Notes: generated from the sequence alone by a model not told the origin. DNA of 64,000 nucleotides from Exiguobacterium sp. J17977 (GCF_018616375.1 NZ_JAEQBB010000008.1:55644-119643), one strand, 5' to 3'. Positions 16,649-24,973 are shown, numbered from the stretch's first letter. A program made the numbers and translations.

Positions 16649-16674
16649 AAAGGAGTAGCGCGCTACTCCTTTTT
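16647..16674. terminator. Terminator after the L7/L12-like gene
   Basis: Perfect palindrome of AAAAGGAGTAGCG with its complement and a T-run; starts at the stop codon. Confidence 0.9.
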
Positions 16675-16708
16675 GACTGCCTTCATTTATTTTGACTGCC
16701 TTCATTTA
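16671..16708. repeat. 19-bp tandem duplication
   Basis: TTTTGACTGCCTTCATTTA occurs twice without a gap (16671-16689 and 16690-16708). The right copy contains the last codons and stop of the convergent array gene, so the left copy is a spare gene end, probably a replication-slippage duplication. Confidence 0.9.
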
Positions 16709-17172
16709 GGAAAGGAATCCACTTTCCCGCGCTCATACACTTTATGCGTCACGTGTTCCGGGTCAATCTTCGCAAGTTTTTGATCAATCTTAGATGACAT
16801 AATCCATCCAATCCCATAGAGGCCCGCTACGACAACACTCAAACCGAACTGTTCGGGGTTTAAGAGCGTTGTCAGCATCAACAGACAATAGAGTGCAACG
16901 AGGCCCATCGCCACCCAAAACTCAAGGCGAACTAGTCGCGTATATTCAGGGGACGAGTTGAATCGCAGTAACGTGCTCGTCCGTGCCCAAATCTTAACGA
17001 GAAAGATGGAGGGGACCAAAAGTACAAACCATATCAGTTCAGCGAGCTGCCGTTCCTCGCTCATCAATAAAATGAATCCAATGGCCGTGACCAATGAAAA
17101 CAAAAGCGCCGCCTGTCGGGTCGACCGCTTTCCTGAGTGATAGAGTTGTTCGAACCGTTCACGTTGGGTCAT
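16702..17172 (-). CDS. Array paralogue 9: four-helix membrane protein (outlying copy)
   Basis: 156 aa from the ATG at 17172 (AAAGGA eight bases upstream). MTQRERFEQLYHSGKR, helix pair, linker ARTSTLLRFNSSPEYTRLVR, helix pair, tail IDPEHVTHKVYERGK. Clear LLTFN-subgroup member about 3.9 kb from the main array, on the same strand. Function unknown. Confidence 0.85.
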   Translation of the reverse strand: MTQRERFEQLYHSGKRSTRQAALLFSLVTAIGFILLMSEERQLAELIWFVLLVPSIFLVKIWARTSTLLRFNSSPEYTRLVRLEFWVAMGLVALYCLLMLTTLLNPEQFGLSVVVAGLYGIGWIMSSKIDQKLAKIDPEHVTHKVYERGKVDSFPK

Positions 17173-17244
17173 ATTCATATTCCTTTCTCACGATTGCATC
17201 GTTACTATTCAAATAGACTGTCATACAAAGAAAAGAGGGTATTC

Positions 17245-17676
17245 ATGAATCCTGCACAAACCGAAGTCCTGGTCTATTTCCAACTGCTTGCCGATGATTT
17301 CTCAATTGAAGACGTTTCACACCGGCTTGGATTAACCCCTACCGAAACATTTGAACGAGGCGATAAGAGTACCTACTCGTCTCGTCCTCGTGAATATACC
17401 TCGTGGTCACTCGGTACGGGCTATCAGCCTTCATTTGATGTGAACGATCAGCTGCAACACATCATTGCGCAACTTCGTGGCAAAGAAACAATTTTAGATG
17501 ACATTTATAACGCGTACGACGACATCCGAGCGAAATTTACCATTGTAATCGTGATGGAAAACGGTCAAACACCGTCGCTTGTGTTTGATTTGAAGACGAT
17601 TCAATTCGTCGATCGGATTCGTGCCGAGTTTGACATTGATCTATATGCGAATCCGTATGAAGAGGACCATTCATGA
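17245..17676 (+). CDS. DUF4279 domain protein
   Basis: 143 aa. Opens with VLVYFQLLADDFSIEDVSHR, then LGLTPTETFERGDKS and a YTSWSLGTG strand; this order (F-x-x-x-DDF, LGL-x-PT, GD, WxLxT) is characteristic of DUF4279. The start is at 17245 with AAGAGGG upstream. Some DUF4279 proteins sit in toxin-immunity loci, but none is seen here. Cytosolic, acidic; function unknown. Confidence 0.85.
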   Translation: MNPAQTEVLVYFQLLADDFSIEDVSHRLGLTPTETFERGDKSTYSSRPREYTSWSLGTGYQPSFDVNDQLQHIIAQLRGKETILDDIYNAYDDIRAKFTIVIVMENGQTPSLVFDLKTIQFVDRIRAEFDIDLYANPYEEDHS

Positions 17677-17700
17677 CTTAAATCCGAATCACTTCCGCCT

Positions 17701-18123
17701 TCACTCCACCGCTTTAAACGGAACCGGCGACGACAGATTGATGAGTGACGACGGCTGGCCGTATACCATCGATTCATCGATGAACGTCTCGAGCGACCGC
17801 ACATTTTCCGTCACCACTTTGACCAAATAGCTGTACTGGCCGGCGAGACGATGGCATTCCATCACGCTAGGTTGTTGCCGGCAAAACTCTCGGAACGCCT
17901 CGCACCGTGTCGTGTCATACAAAATGAAGGCCGTCACATGCTTTCCTAACGTTTCAGGATTGATTACAGCACGATACGCTGTGATGACGCCACGTTCTTC
18001 AAGTCGCTTCAATCGTTCGTTCGCAGCAGGTGTCGATAAGCCAATCTGCTTCCCGAGCTCCGTGACAGAAATCCGCGCATTCTCCTGCATCAAGCTGACG
18101 ATATGTCGATCAATTTCGTCCAT
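17701..18123 (-). CDS. Lrp/AsnC-family regulator
   Basis: 140 aa. N-terminal HTH (MDEIDRHIVSLMQENARI; LGKQIGLSTPAANERLKRLE) and a C-terminal RAM/ligand domain (VTAFILYDTTRCEAFREFC through VKVVTENVRSLETFID). The start at 18123 has GGGG six bases upstream. It is divergent from the hydrolase gene, with an inverted repeat between them, so it probably regulates that gene in response to an amino acid or related molecule. Confidence 0.92.
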   Translation of the reverse strand: MDEIDRHIVSLMQENARISVTELGKQIGLSTPAANERLKRLEERGVITAYRAVINPETLGKHVTAFILYDTTRCEAFREFCRQQPSVMECHRLAGQYSYLVKVVTENVRSLETFIDESMVYGQPSSLINLSSPVPFKAVE

Positions 18124-18198
18124 TTCAGTCCCCACTTTCAAATCGTAAGTTGTATCTCCAAACTTCCGTTCATTTTAAAGAATCACACACCTAACTCC

Positions 18199-18220
18199 GT
18201 TGATATAGTATGTAATCAAC
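18199..18220. promoter_or_regulatory. Inverted repeat between asnC-like and hydrolase genes
   Basis: GTTGAT (18199-18204), 10-bp AT-rich centre, ATCAAC (18215-18220). Size and shape fit an Lrp/AsnC operator; it lies between the divergent genes. A second small palindrome TTAACGTTAA is at 18244-18253. Confidence 0.5.
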
Positions 18221-18269
18221 TCTTCCTCCCCGCTACACTTAACTTAACGTTAAAGAGGGGGAAACAACC

Positions 18270-18848
18270 ATGAATCAAAACACAGTCGTACCATTATTGA
18301 TTATCGACGTCCAACAAGCGTTCCACGACCCGAGTTGGGGCAATAGGAACAATCCGATGTGTGAAGACAACATCGCACGACTCATCACCACTTGGGAAGA
18401 GGCCAATCAGCCAATCATCTACGTCCAACACGTCTCACAAGTGCCCGAGTCCTTATTTTATTTCAAAAAGGATGGCCATTTGTTCCAAGACTTCATTCGT
18501 CCACGCGAACAGGACACGATTCTCACGAAGCAGGTCAACAGCGCCTTCATCGGCACGAATCTGCAAGAGATTCTCGAAGCACATCAAGCTCAATCCATTA
18601 TCGTCACGGGATTAATCACCAACCACTGTGTCGAGACGACCGCCCGCATGGCCGGGAATTTCGGATTCGGACCGATTGTCGTATCCGATGCGACGGCGAC
18701 GTTCGACCGTCGTTCATTGAGCGGTTCATTGATTCCGGCGAATGTCATCCATGATGTGTCCCTCGCCAATTTGAACGAGGAGTTCGCGACCATCCAAACG
18801 ACGGATGAGGTCATCACGATGATTCAGACGAAAGCAGTACAGGCCTAG
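18270..18848 (+). CDS. Isochorismatase-like cysteine hydrolase (nicotinamidase superfamily)
   Basis: 192 aa. Catalytic triad visible: Asp in LLIIDVQQAF (D13), Lys in TILTKQVNSAF, and Cys in TGLITNHCVETTAR, plus a non-proline cis-peptide-type region before it. The superfamily hydrolyses amides such as nicotinamide or ureido groups, or the enol ether of isochorismate. Residues for metal binding of true nicotinamidases are not evident, so the substrate is open. Divergent from an Lrp/AsnC regulator. Confidence 0.9.
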   Translation: MNQNTVVPLLIIDVQQAFHDPSWGNRNNPMCEDNIARLITTWEEANQPIIYVQHVSQVPESLFYFKKDGHLFQDFIRPREQDTILTKQVNSAFIGTNLQEILEAHQAQSIIVTGLITNHCVETTARMAGNFGFGPIVVSDATATFDRRSLSGSLIPANVIHDVSLANLNEEFATIQTTDEVITMIQTKAVQA

Positions 18849-18870
18849 TAACGGGCTGTACTGCTTTTCC
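18831..18870 (+). terminator. Terminator overlapping the hydrolase stop
   Basis: 12-bp stem AAAGCAGTACAG / CTGTACTGCTTT with the stop codon in the loop side and a short T-run after it. Confidence 0.8.
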
Positions 18871-18887
18871 ATTTGTCATCTGACGCT

Positions 18888-20084
18888 CTATTCTTTACTC
18901 GTTACTGACACCTGCTTTAAAAACGGATCGACAACGAAGTATAAACCTGCGAGTAGCAATGTAATTGCACCAATGACGTAAAGGAATAGGTGCGATACAA
19001 AATCAGCTAACGTCCCACCAAGTAAATAACCAAAAGGTGCTAAAACACCTTGCACCGCATATATAACGGTGAGCGTTCTTCCAAGGTACGATGCTTCAAT
19101 CTGACGTTGCAACAGTGTTTGAAATTGAATACCCATCATCCCAATTGCAATCCACGAAATAGCAAAAAAGAACAACACTAGTTTTAAATTCGTCGTCAAC
19201 CAAATAGAAGAAATCAACCAAGTCATTCCTCCAACGCTCGTCGCTCCAATAAATATCAATCGCAATCGGTGTTCTCCTAACCTCATCGATATGGCACTAC
19301 CAATCAGCGTCCCGATAGAGATAGCTGTTAACCAACTCCCGTACAAAAATTCAGTTGGCGCCAGAATCGGCAACAAACCTAATGAAATTGTGATGAGCAG
19401 ATTCAGTAATGTGAAGACGAGAATAAAGCGTCGAAGAAATCCGAGATTCCAAAAATATCGAAATCCTTCTTTCAACTCTTGGTAATAACCAGATTGCCGA
19501 TTCTCTTTATTTGATTCCCAAACAACCTCATCAATCCGCAACGCAAGTCCAATCCCTGCACATAACAGTAAATAGAGAAAAGCATTACTCGTGTATACAA
19601 GGCCGACACCGATAAACGTCAAGACAATCCCGGCCAATGCGTTACATACAACATCTAAACTGTGATACGTAAAGGCAAAAAGTGAGTTTACTTTTTGAAG
19701 ATCCTTTTGCTTCACAAGAACCGGAACAAGTGCGTGCTCGGTCGGATAACTCAACTCGCTCGCTAAAGTCGCAATGAACAATAATGTAATGACTCCGCCG
19801 ACTGTCAAATGATCAATCATATAAAGCGTCGCCAATAGCATCAATATGGTTGCTTGAACTCCCATCGAAATGAGAAGTAACACCTTTTTAGAATAACGAT
19901 CAATCAACGGCCCATATAAAAATTGAAAAGCCACCGGTATCATGGCTACAAAGCCAACCAATCCAATCCAAAATGTCGAGTCCGTATTTTCTTTAACAAA
20001 CCAAATTGAAGCTAAAAAGTAAAAGCTATCTGCAAAATTCGCTACAATTCGAACCACCAATAATACGTATATATTTCGATTCAT
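18888..20084 (-). CDS. MFS exporter, macrolide-efflux type
   Basis: 398 aa, 12 helices. Contains FLYGPLIDRYSKKVLLLISMG after helix 2 and SYPTEHALVPVLVKQKDLQKVNSLFAF, close in pattern to Mef-like/MFS_3 exporters. The start at 20084 has AAAAGGAG; an in-frame start 15 codons earlier falls inside a hairpin. The gene is visibly more AT-rich than its neighbours, suggesting acquisition. Upstream, an 8-codon leader ORF and a hairpin hint at translation-coupled control, as in inducible antibiotic-resistance genes. Confidence 0.88.
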   Translation of the reverse strand: MNRNIYVLLVVRIVANFADSFYFLASIWFVKENTDSTFWIGLVGFVAMIPVAFQFLYGPLIDRYSKKVLLLISMGVQATILMLLATLYMIDHLTVGGVITLLFIATLASELSYPTEHALVPVLVKQKDLQKVNSLFAFTYHSLDVVCNALAGIVLTFIGVGLVYTSNAFLYLLLCAGIGLALRIDEVVWESNKENRQSGYYQELKEGFRYFWNLGFLRRFILVFTLLNLLITISLGLLPILAPTEFLYGSWLTAISIGTLIGSAISMRLGEHRLRLIFIGATSVGGMTWLISSIWLTTNLKLVLFFFAISWIAIGMMGIQFQTLLQRQIEASYLGRTLTVIYAVQGVLAPFGYLLGGTLADFVSHLFLYVIGAITLLLAGLYFVVDPFLKQVSVTSKE

Positions 20085-20102
20085 TATTTCCGCTCCTTTT
20101 CC

Positions 20103-20130
20103 AATGAATTTTCGTAAAGAAATATTCATT
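20103..20130 (-). promoter_or_regulatory. Hairpin in the MFS leader
   Basis: Arms AATGAAT (20103-20109) and ATTCATT (20124-20130), extended inward by TTTC/GAAA with a one-base bulge. It lies between the leader ORF and the exporter ribosome site and could be one state of an attenuator. No T-run follows, so it is not a simple terminator. Confidence 0.45.
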
Positions 20131-20157
20131 GAGAAGAGGCGGTGGGCGAATGAGGGG

Positions 20158-20184
20158 TTATATGTCGTTTAAGTAATGATACAT
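20158..20184 (-). CDS. Eight-codon leader peptide upstream of the MFS exporter
   Basis: MYHYLNDI followed by TAA, preceded by a strong AAAGGAG ribosome site five to six bases upstream. Short ORFs with strong ribosome sites in front of efflux or rRNA-methylase genes are typical stalling peptides that respond to ribosome-targeting drugs. It ends 73 bp before the exporter start, with a hairpin in between. Function is inferred from the arrangement. Confidence 0.5.
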   Translation of the reverse strand: MYHYLNDI

Positions 20185-20226
20185 GTTAGTCTCCTTTCGT
20201 TTTTTGTAATCCAGCTAATAAAATAC

Positions 20227-20535
20227 TTATGATTGCGGACTCGGATACTTCACCGCATTTTTCTCGAGCTTCTCTTCAATCGCTTGCGACACATCAATCC
20301 CTGCCGCATGGGCGAACGTGAGCGCGTAGATGAGAACATCCGCGAGCTCTTCTTTCATCTCGACATGTTTCGTCTCGAGCGCTTCTTCGCTTGATACCCA
20401 TTGGAACAACTCCAACAGTTCGCTCGCCTCAAGCGATAACGACAACGCCAAGTCTTTCGGGTTATGGTGGAACGCCCAATCGCGCTCGTCTCGGAATTCG
20501 ATTACTTTATCCATCAATCGTTGTACTTCGTTCAT
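20227..20535 (-). CDS. MazG-like nucleotide pyrophosphohydrolase
   Basis: 102 aa. All-alpha NTP-PPase fold with the metal-binding pattern LSLEASELLELFQW (E-x-x-E) and KEELADVLIYALTFA (E-x-x-D), the hallmark of the short MazG/YpjD-type enzymes that hydrolyse NTPs or dNTPs to monophosphates. Its start overlaps the end of the GIY-YIG/DUF2075 gene by 4 bp, so the two are made together. This coupling suggests a shared role, possibly nucleotide depletion in defence, rather than housekeeping. Confidence 0.9.
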   Translation of the reverse strand: MNEVQRLMDKVIEFRDERDWAFHHNPKDLALSLSLEASELLELFQWVSSEEALETKHVEMKEELADVLIYALTFAHAAGIDVSQAIEEKLEKNAVKYPSPQS

Positions 20536-22211
20536 ATCTGTACCTTCTCTCTTTGAATGTGTAATAGCTTGTCTCGTAATGCTTGATTGCTCGCATACAA
20601 ATAAAGCCCTCGGACGCCTCGCTTCATCAACACATTGATGGAGTTCAATACAATCTGTTCTTTCGCCAACTCGACATCTTTGACGCCGTCAATTCCCGCA
20701 TACGCACCAGTGTCTTTATAAAGATTCGTGTCGATCACCAAGCAATCCTTCGTCTCATCGTACGTTACTGAAGGACCTAACACGACACCGACGTAGTTCA
20801 AGTCAAAGCCTTGAATCGTGTAAATCGATCCGGCCTCGGCAATCGTCTCAGATTTTTCGGCCCACGTCGTCTTACCGCCCGTCGTATTCCACGGCATCTT
20901 GTACGACCCGTTCGACCCATAGACGTAATACGTTTCCCCATTTTTTTTATGAAGGTAATCGAACGTCGACACAACTCGACTGAGCCCATGTTTCTTGTCT
21001 TGTTCGATAATCATTAGGTGCATCTCTTCCAACGTTTCAAACACGCGTAAATCATAGTCTTTAGAAGCTGGGAATGCTTGTATCTGCTTAGCTTTGAAGG
21101 CGTTGATCCAATCGATGACATCCTCATCCGCCTGCATCCGAAACTGATTCGTCAGTTTATATGTTTTCAAACACTTCGCTTTTTCTTTAAACTCATCCAA
21201 CTTGCTTTGATCCCACCGACTCTTCAGCTTTAACACTTGGTCTTGGTCAAAGATGACAATGACAACCTTGGCGATCTTCATCAATTCTTCGAGATGATTC
21301 TCTGCCCGGAAATTGTTGTATGCATCTGACTTCGTCAATAGAAGGTGCGCCTCGTCGACCAAGATGATATCGACTTTCCTATCTTTTAACTTGTTAAGGA
21401 GCGGCGTCGGTTTGACGAAGTTGACAGCCTTCAAGTGTTTGACTTGTTTGGCAATCCCTTTATACGTCTTCAGCATTTCCTCATGATTGACGACCAGATA
21501 GTTCTCCGTCTGATGCAGATTCGAACCCGCCTCGTTCGTCCGCGCTTGAATCGTATTGAAGATAGAACTGAGCACGACACTCTTGCCGACACCGGCCTCT
21601 CCTTCAATGACATACAAGTCTCCATATGTATCTTCGGGCTTGGACTTCGCAATCCTTGTCTCACAGAACTCAAGCACACGCTCTTTTAAATCCATCTGTT
21701 CAACGGATAGTTCTTTGAACGGCGACAATTTGAAGATGTCTTTGTTCTCGATGGCGTGCAGGTCGTTTTCGACGAGCCCATTCTTATGTAGCACACCCCA
21801 TAACTCAGGAAACAGCTCATTGTCGTAGAACGATTTATTGTAATAGTTGTGTGTGAAGTCGCTTGCCGTCTTGCTTTTGTTTTGTAAGGTGTACTTCTCG
21901 TCCCCTAAAAAGTAGTTAATCAATTTCGTCTCAAGATGGAACGTCGCCGACCGATTGAACGTCTCATGCTTTACGAGATTGATTTGGTCCACATTCTTCC
22001 GGTCTGCTTGTTTCAGCTTCAGATGTTGTTTCATGCGCTTTTGAAAGTGTACCGTTTCCCCGATATATGCTTCCTTCTCTCCGTTCAAAATATAAATCAC
22101 CGGATAGTTCAAGTAATCAGCTGCCCGATCAATCTCATCTATACTCGTTTTATCAAAATCTAACGGAATGACCTCAATCATCTTCACCGACACACCCTTA
22201 TCTAATTTCAA
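20532..22211 (-). CDS. GIY-YIG nuclease fused to DUF2075 P-loop ATPase/helicase-like domain
   Basis: 559 aa. N-terminal GIY-YIG domain: VIYILNG (38-44), AYIGET (48-53), catalytic Arg in FQKRMKQH (R59), Glu in FHLETKLI (E94) and Asn at 111. Then a DUF2075 P-loop domain: Walker A GEAGVGKS (204-211), DEAH box in IILVDEAHLLL (286-289), and motifs LTNQFRMQADEDVIDW and YTIQGFDLNYVGVVLG. All key residues look intact. A DNA-cutting, ATP-driven protein coupled to a MazG-like enzyme is reminiscent of anti-phage modules. The TTG at 22211 has GGAG; an ATG at 22181 is the alternative. Confidence 0.88.
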   Translation of the reverse strand: MKLDKGVSVKMIEVIPLDFDKTSIDEIDRAADYLNYPVIYILNGEKEAYIGETVHFQKRMKQHLKLKQADRKNVDQINLVKHETFNRSATFHLETKLINYFLGDEKYTLQNKSKTASDFTHNYYNKSFYDNELFPELWGVLHKNGLVENDLHAIENKDIFKLSPFKELSVEQMDLKERVLEFCETRIAKSKPEDTYGDLYVIEGEAGVGKSVVLSSIFNTIQARTNEAGSNLHQTENYLVVNHEEMLKTYKGIAKQVKHLKAVNFVKPTPLLNKLKDRKVDIILVDEAHLLLTKSDAYNNFRAENHLEELMKIAKVVIVIFDQDQVLKLKSRWDQSKLDEFKEKAKCLKTYKLTNQFRMQADEDVIDWINAFKAKQIQAFPASKDYDLRVFETLEEMHLMIIEQDKKHGLSRVVSTFDYLHKKNGETYYVYGSNGSYKMPWNTTGGKTTWAEKSETIAEAGSIYTIQGFDLNYVGVVLGPSVTYDETKDCLVIDTNLYKDTGAYAGIDGVKDVELAKEQIVLNSINVLMKRGVRGLYLYASNQALRDKLLHIQREKVQI

Positions 22212-22271
22212 ATTATCTCCAGTTTAGCATAGCCTTATTCCAATTCGTTACTCAAGTCTTCTATGAATCAA

Positions 22272-22280
22272 TGGTATAAT
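22272..22280 (+). promoter_or_regulatory. Extended -10 promoter
   Basis: TG at 22272-22273, then G, then TATAAT at 22275-22280; 24 bp before the GTG of the ABC-LytTR gene, with no strong -35. Confidence 0.6.
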
Positions 22281-22303
22281 CCCACTAAAAAGGGAGGGAT
22301 TCG

Positions 22304-23290
22304 GTGCTTACGTTCAACAACGTCTCTGTTCGCCAACAAGACACGCTCATCCTTGAACATATCTCGTTCACCATCAATCCGGGTGAAGTCGCAGCCATCC
22401 ACTGCGGTGTCACTTCCCGGGAAATATTGTTCGCATTATTGACGGACTCGCACGCGAACTACTCCGGGACCATCGATACACAAAATTACACGCTTTCGGT
22501 CTTCTCCATCCGTGACGGCTTATATGACCGCTTGACGGTAGAGGAATATTTGCGTTTCACGCATACGCTCTACGAATCGACGGAATCGCTGGATACAGTC
22601 CTGCAAACCGTTCAACTCACCCCATATCGGAACAAACGATTGAACCGACTCAGCTTGTCGCTCGTCCGGCGCGTCCAATACGCAGCGCTGTTGCTACATA
22701 ATCGCGACATCTACGTCCTCGAAGAACCGGATCAAAACGTCGATCAAGAGACACGGCACTTGTTCGCGACCGTCTTGATGCAACTGAAGCAACAACAAAA
22801 AGCTATCCTGCTTCTGACGAGCAATATGGAGAGCGCCCTGTTCGTCACGTCGACCGTCTATCGCATCGACCACCGACACTTGCGCCTACTCGATGTGGAG
22901 CCCGATGAACCGGAGGCGAACGAAGACGTCACGCCAGAGGTGATGCACGTCCGCTTCGAGAAGATTCCGACGAAAGTGAACGAGAAAATCGTCTTGCTCG
23001 ATCCGCCGGAAATCGACTACATCGAAAGCCAGGACGGACAATCCGTGTTGCACAGTCAGTCTGAACAATTCCCGAGCGTCTTCACGATGAACGAGCTCGA
23101 GACGCGTCTGACGCCGTACGGCTTTTTCCGCTGTCATCGATCGTACATCGTCAACCTTCAACGGGTGCGCGAAGTCATCACGTACACGAAGAACAGTTTC
23201 AGCCTCGTGCTCGATGATTCGGCGAAGACAACCATTCCACTCTCGAAGACAAAAATGGCCGAATTGAAGACGATGATTGGGCTAAAATAA
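22304..23290 (+). CDS. ABC-ATPase-like / LytTR DNA-binding fusion regulator
   Basis: 328 aa from a GTG with AGGGAGGG upstream. Residues 1-200 follow an ABC ATPase (FNNVSVRQQDTLILEHISFTINPGEVAAI; IYVLEEPDQNVD as Walker B; LLLTSNMES), but the Walker A is lost (HCGVTSREI has no G-x-x-G-x-G-K) and the signature is degenerate (LSLSLVRRVQ). Residues about 220-328 form a LytTR domain (LLDPPEIDYIESQDGQSVLH; FFRCHRSYIVNLQRV). It probably senses through the dead ATPase and controls the ABC exporter 130 bp downstream. Confidence 0.88.
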   Translation: MLTFNNVSVRQQDTLILEHISFTINPGEVAAIHCGVTSREILFALLTDSHANYSGTIDTQNYTLSVFSIRDGLYDRLTVEEYLRFTHTLYESTESLDTVLQTVQLTPYRNKRLNRLSLSLVRRVQYAALLLHNRDIYVLEEPDQNVDQETRHLFATVLMQLKQQQKAILLLTSNMESALFVTSTVYRIDHRHLRLLDVEPDEPEANEDVTPEVMHVRFEKIPTKVNEKIVLLDPPEIDYIESQDGQSVLHSQSEQFPSVFTMNELETRLTPYGFFRCHRSYIVNLQRVREVITYTKNSFSLVLDDSAKTTIPLSKTKMAELKTMIGLK

Positions 23291-23420
23291 GCTCCATTCA
23301 CCGCCCGATTCGCTCCACTCAGTCCTCAAGAAGCGCCATTTATGGCCATTCTAATGCACCCGCCTCTTCCTCTCGATATGATGTAACCAGGAAATACGAC
23401 ATCAACAAGGAGGAACGAGA

Positions 23421-24269
23421 ATGGACTCAATCATTCAAGTGAACGGATTAAAAAAGCTATTCGGCAATGAAGAGGCGTTACGCGACGTGACGTTTTCTGT
23501 CGGCAAGGGAGAAGTGTTCGGCTTCCTCGGACCAAGTGGATCTGGGAAGACGACGACCATCAAAATCTTGACGTCCCAACTCGCGCAGACGTCAGGAGAC
23601 GCCACCGTGTTCGGTGTCCCAGTCTCAGAGTTGAAACAAGAACAGTATCGGAAACGGATTGGTGTGTTGACCGATAACAGCGGCCTATACACGCGCCTCT
23701 CCATCGAAGAGAACTTACAACTTTACTGCGACCTATACGACGAACCACGCACACGCATCGATGATGTGCTCCAGACGGTAAACTTGGCCGCGGAACGCAA
23801 AAAACGCATCTCCGCTTTATCACGCGGGATGCTGCAACGGGTGACACTGGCCCGGGCGTTATTACATGAACCGGAACTGTTGTTTTTAGATGAGCCGACA
23901 TCCGCACTCGATCCGGTCAATTCGCGCCACATCTATAAAGGCATCGAACGGTTGAAGGCAAAAGGGACGACCATCTTCTTGACGACTCACGACATGAATG
24001 AGGCCGAGGAATTGTGCGACCGCGTCGCCTTCTTACATCAAGGAGAGATTCAATTGCTCGACGCTCCGAAACGATTGCGCCGGAAATATGCGAATGGCTC
24101 GATGCGCGTCGAACTGCACGACGGGGAAACGGTTGAATTGAAGCAAGGAAAAGATGGGGCGGACTGGCTTCATGAGCAGATGCGTGATCAAAACATCGCG
24201 GCCATTCATTCGAACGAACCGACGCTCGGGGATGTCTTTATCGAAGTAACGGGGAGGAAATTATCATGA
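23421..24269 (+). CDS. ABC-2 exporter ATP-binding protein
   Basis: 282 aa. Walker A GPSGSGKTTTI, signature variant LSRGMLQRVTLARAL, Walker B LLFLDEPTSALD, H-loop LTTHD. The LSRGM signature and the C-terminal extension ending in DVFIEVTGRKLS are typical of drug/bacteriocin ABC-2 systems. AAGGAGG site; overlaps the permease gene by 4 bp. Confidence 0.94.
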   Translation: MDSIIQVNGLKKLFGNEEALRDVTFSVGKGEVFGFLGPSGSGKTTTIKILTSQLAQTSGDATVFGVPVSELKQEQYRKRIGVLTDNSGLYTRLSIEENLQLYCDLYDEPRTRIDDVLQTVNLAAERKKRISALSRGMLQRVTLARALLHEPELLFLDEPTSALDPVNSRHIYKGIERLKAKGTTIFLTTHDMNEAEELCDRVAFLHQGEIQLLDAPKRLRRKYANGSMRVELHDGETVELKQGKDGADWLHEQMRDQNIAAIHSNEPTLGDVFIEVTGRKLS

Positions 24270-24973
24270 CATTTTCAATGAAACGGGCACTCGCCATTTT
24301 CCAGAAAGACTATAAAGACTTGTCGCGGAACTTATTCGTCTCCTCGACGCTAATCATGCCGCTGTTCTTCGCCGTCTTCTATTCACAGCTCGGCGGAGGA
24401 GGCATCGACGTGACTTACTTTGTCATCAATATCACGTTCAGCCTCGTTGCGACGTTCGTCCAGTGTGCCTTAATCGCCGAAGAGAAAGAGAAGAACACAC
24501 TCCGTGGGCTGATGTTATCGCCGGCGAGCACGCTCGACATCCTGCTCGGAAAGAGTGCACTCACGTTCGTGACGACGCTCATCATCATCGCGGCGTGTGC
24601 CTTTATCATGGGATACAGTCCTGCGAACCTACTCGTCATCTCACTCGCATTAATCGTCTCGACGTTCTTTTATATCGGGATTGGGACGATTCTCGGATTG
24701 ATGACGAAGACGGTCATGGAAGCTTCGCTCATCGTCATGCCGGCGTTTTTCTTCTTCTCGTTCTCACCGATGTTGTTGGTATACGAGGACCGTTTCTCTA
24801 TCATCGGTTTACTCGAGTATTTGCCGAACATCGTCTTGATCGACCTCGCGCATCAAATCGAGGCCGGTGCTGGACTCGGCTCTACATGGGTGGAACTTTT
24901 GATTCTGTCCGCCTGGGCGCTCGTCGTGTTCGTCGGAAGTATTGTGATGTATAACCGAAAACAAACGGATTGA
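24266..24973 (+). CDS. ABC-2 exporter permease
   Basis: 235 aa, six membrane helices. Pattern of ABC-2 permeases: N-terminal cytoplasmic KRALAIFQKDYKDLSRN, helices, then EEKEKNTLRGLMLSPASTLDILLGK, the conserved E-K-x-x-x-T-L coupling helix. Works with the preceding ATPase, probably exporting a toxic or signalling compound under control of the ABC-LytTR protein. Confidence 0.92.
   Translation: MTFSMKRALAIFQKDYKDLSRNLFVSSTLIMPLFFAVFYSQLGGGGIDVTYFVINITFSLVATFVQCALIAEEKEKNTLRGLMLSPASTLDILLGKSALTFVTTLIIIAACAFIMGYSPANLLVISLALIVSTFFYIGIGTILGLMTKTVMEASLIVMPAFFFFSFSPMLLVYEDRFSIIGLLEYLPNIVLIDLAHQIEAGAGLGSTWVELLILSAWALVVFVGSIVMYNRKQTD

Noticed and set aside
20227..20535. MazE/MazF-type toxin-antitoxin
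   Set aside because: The protein has the MazG NTP-PPase metal motifs, not a MazF toxin fold, and there is no antitoxin-like ORF.
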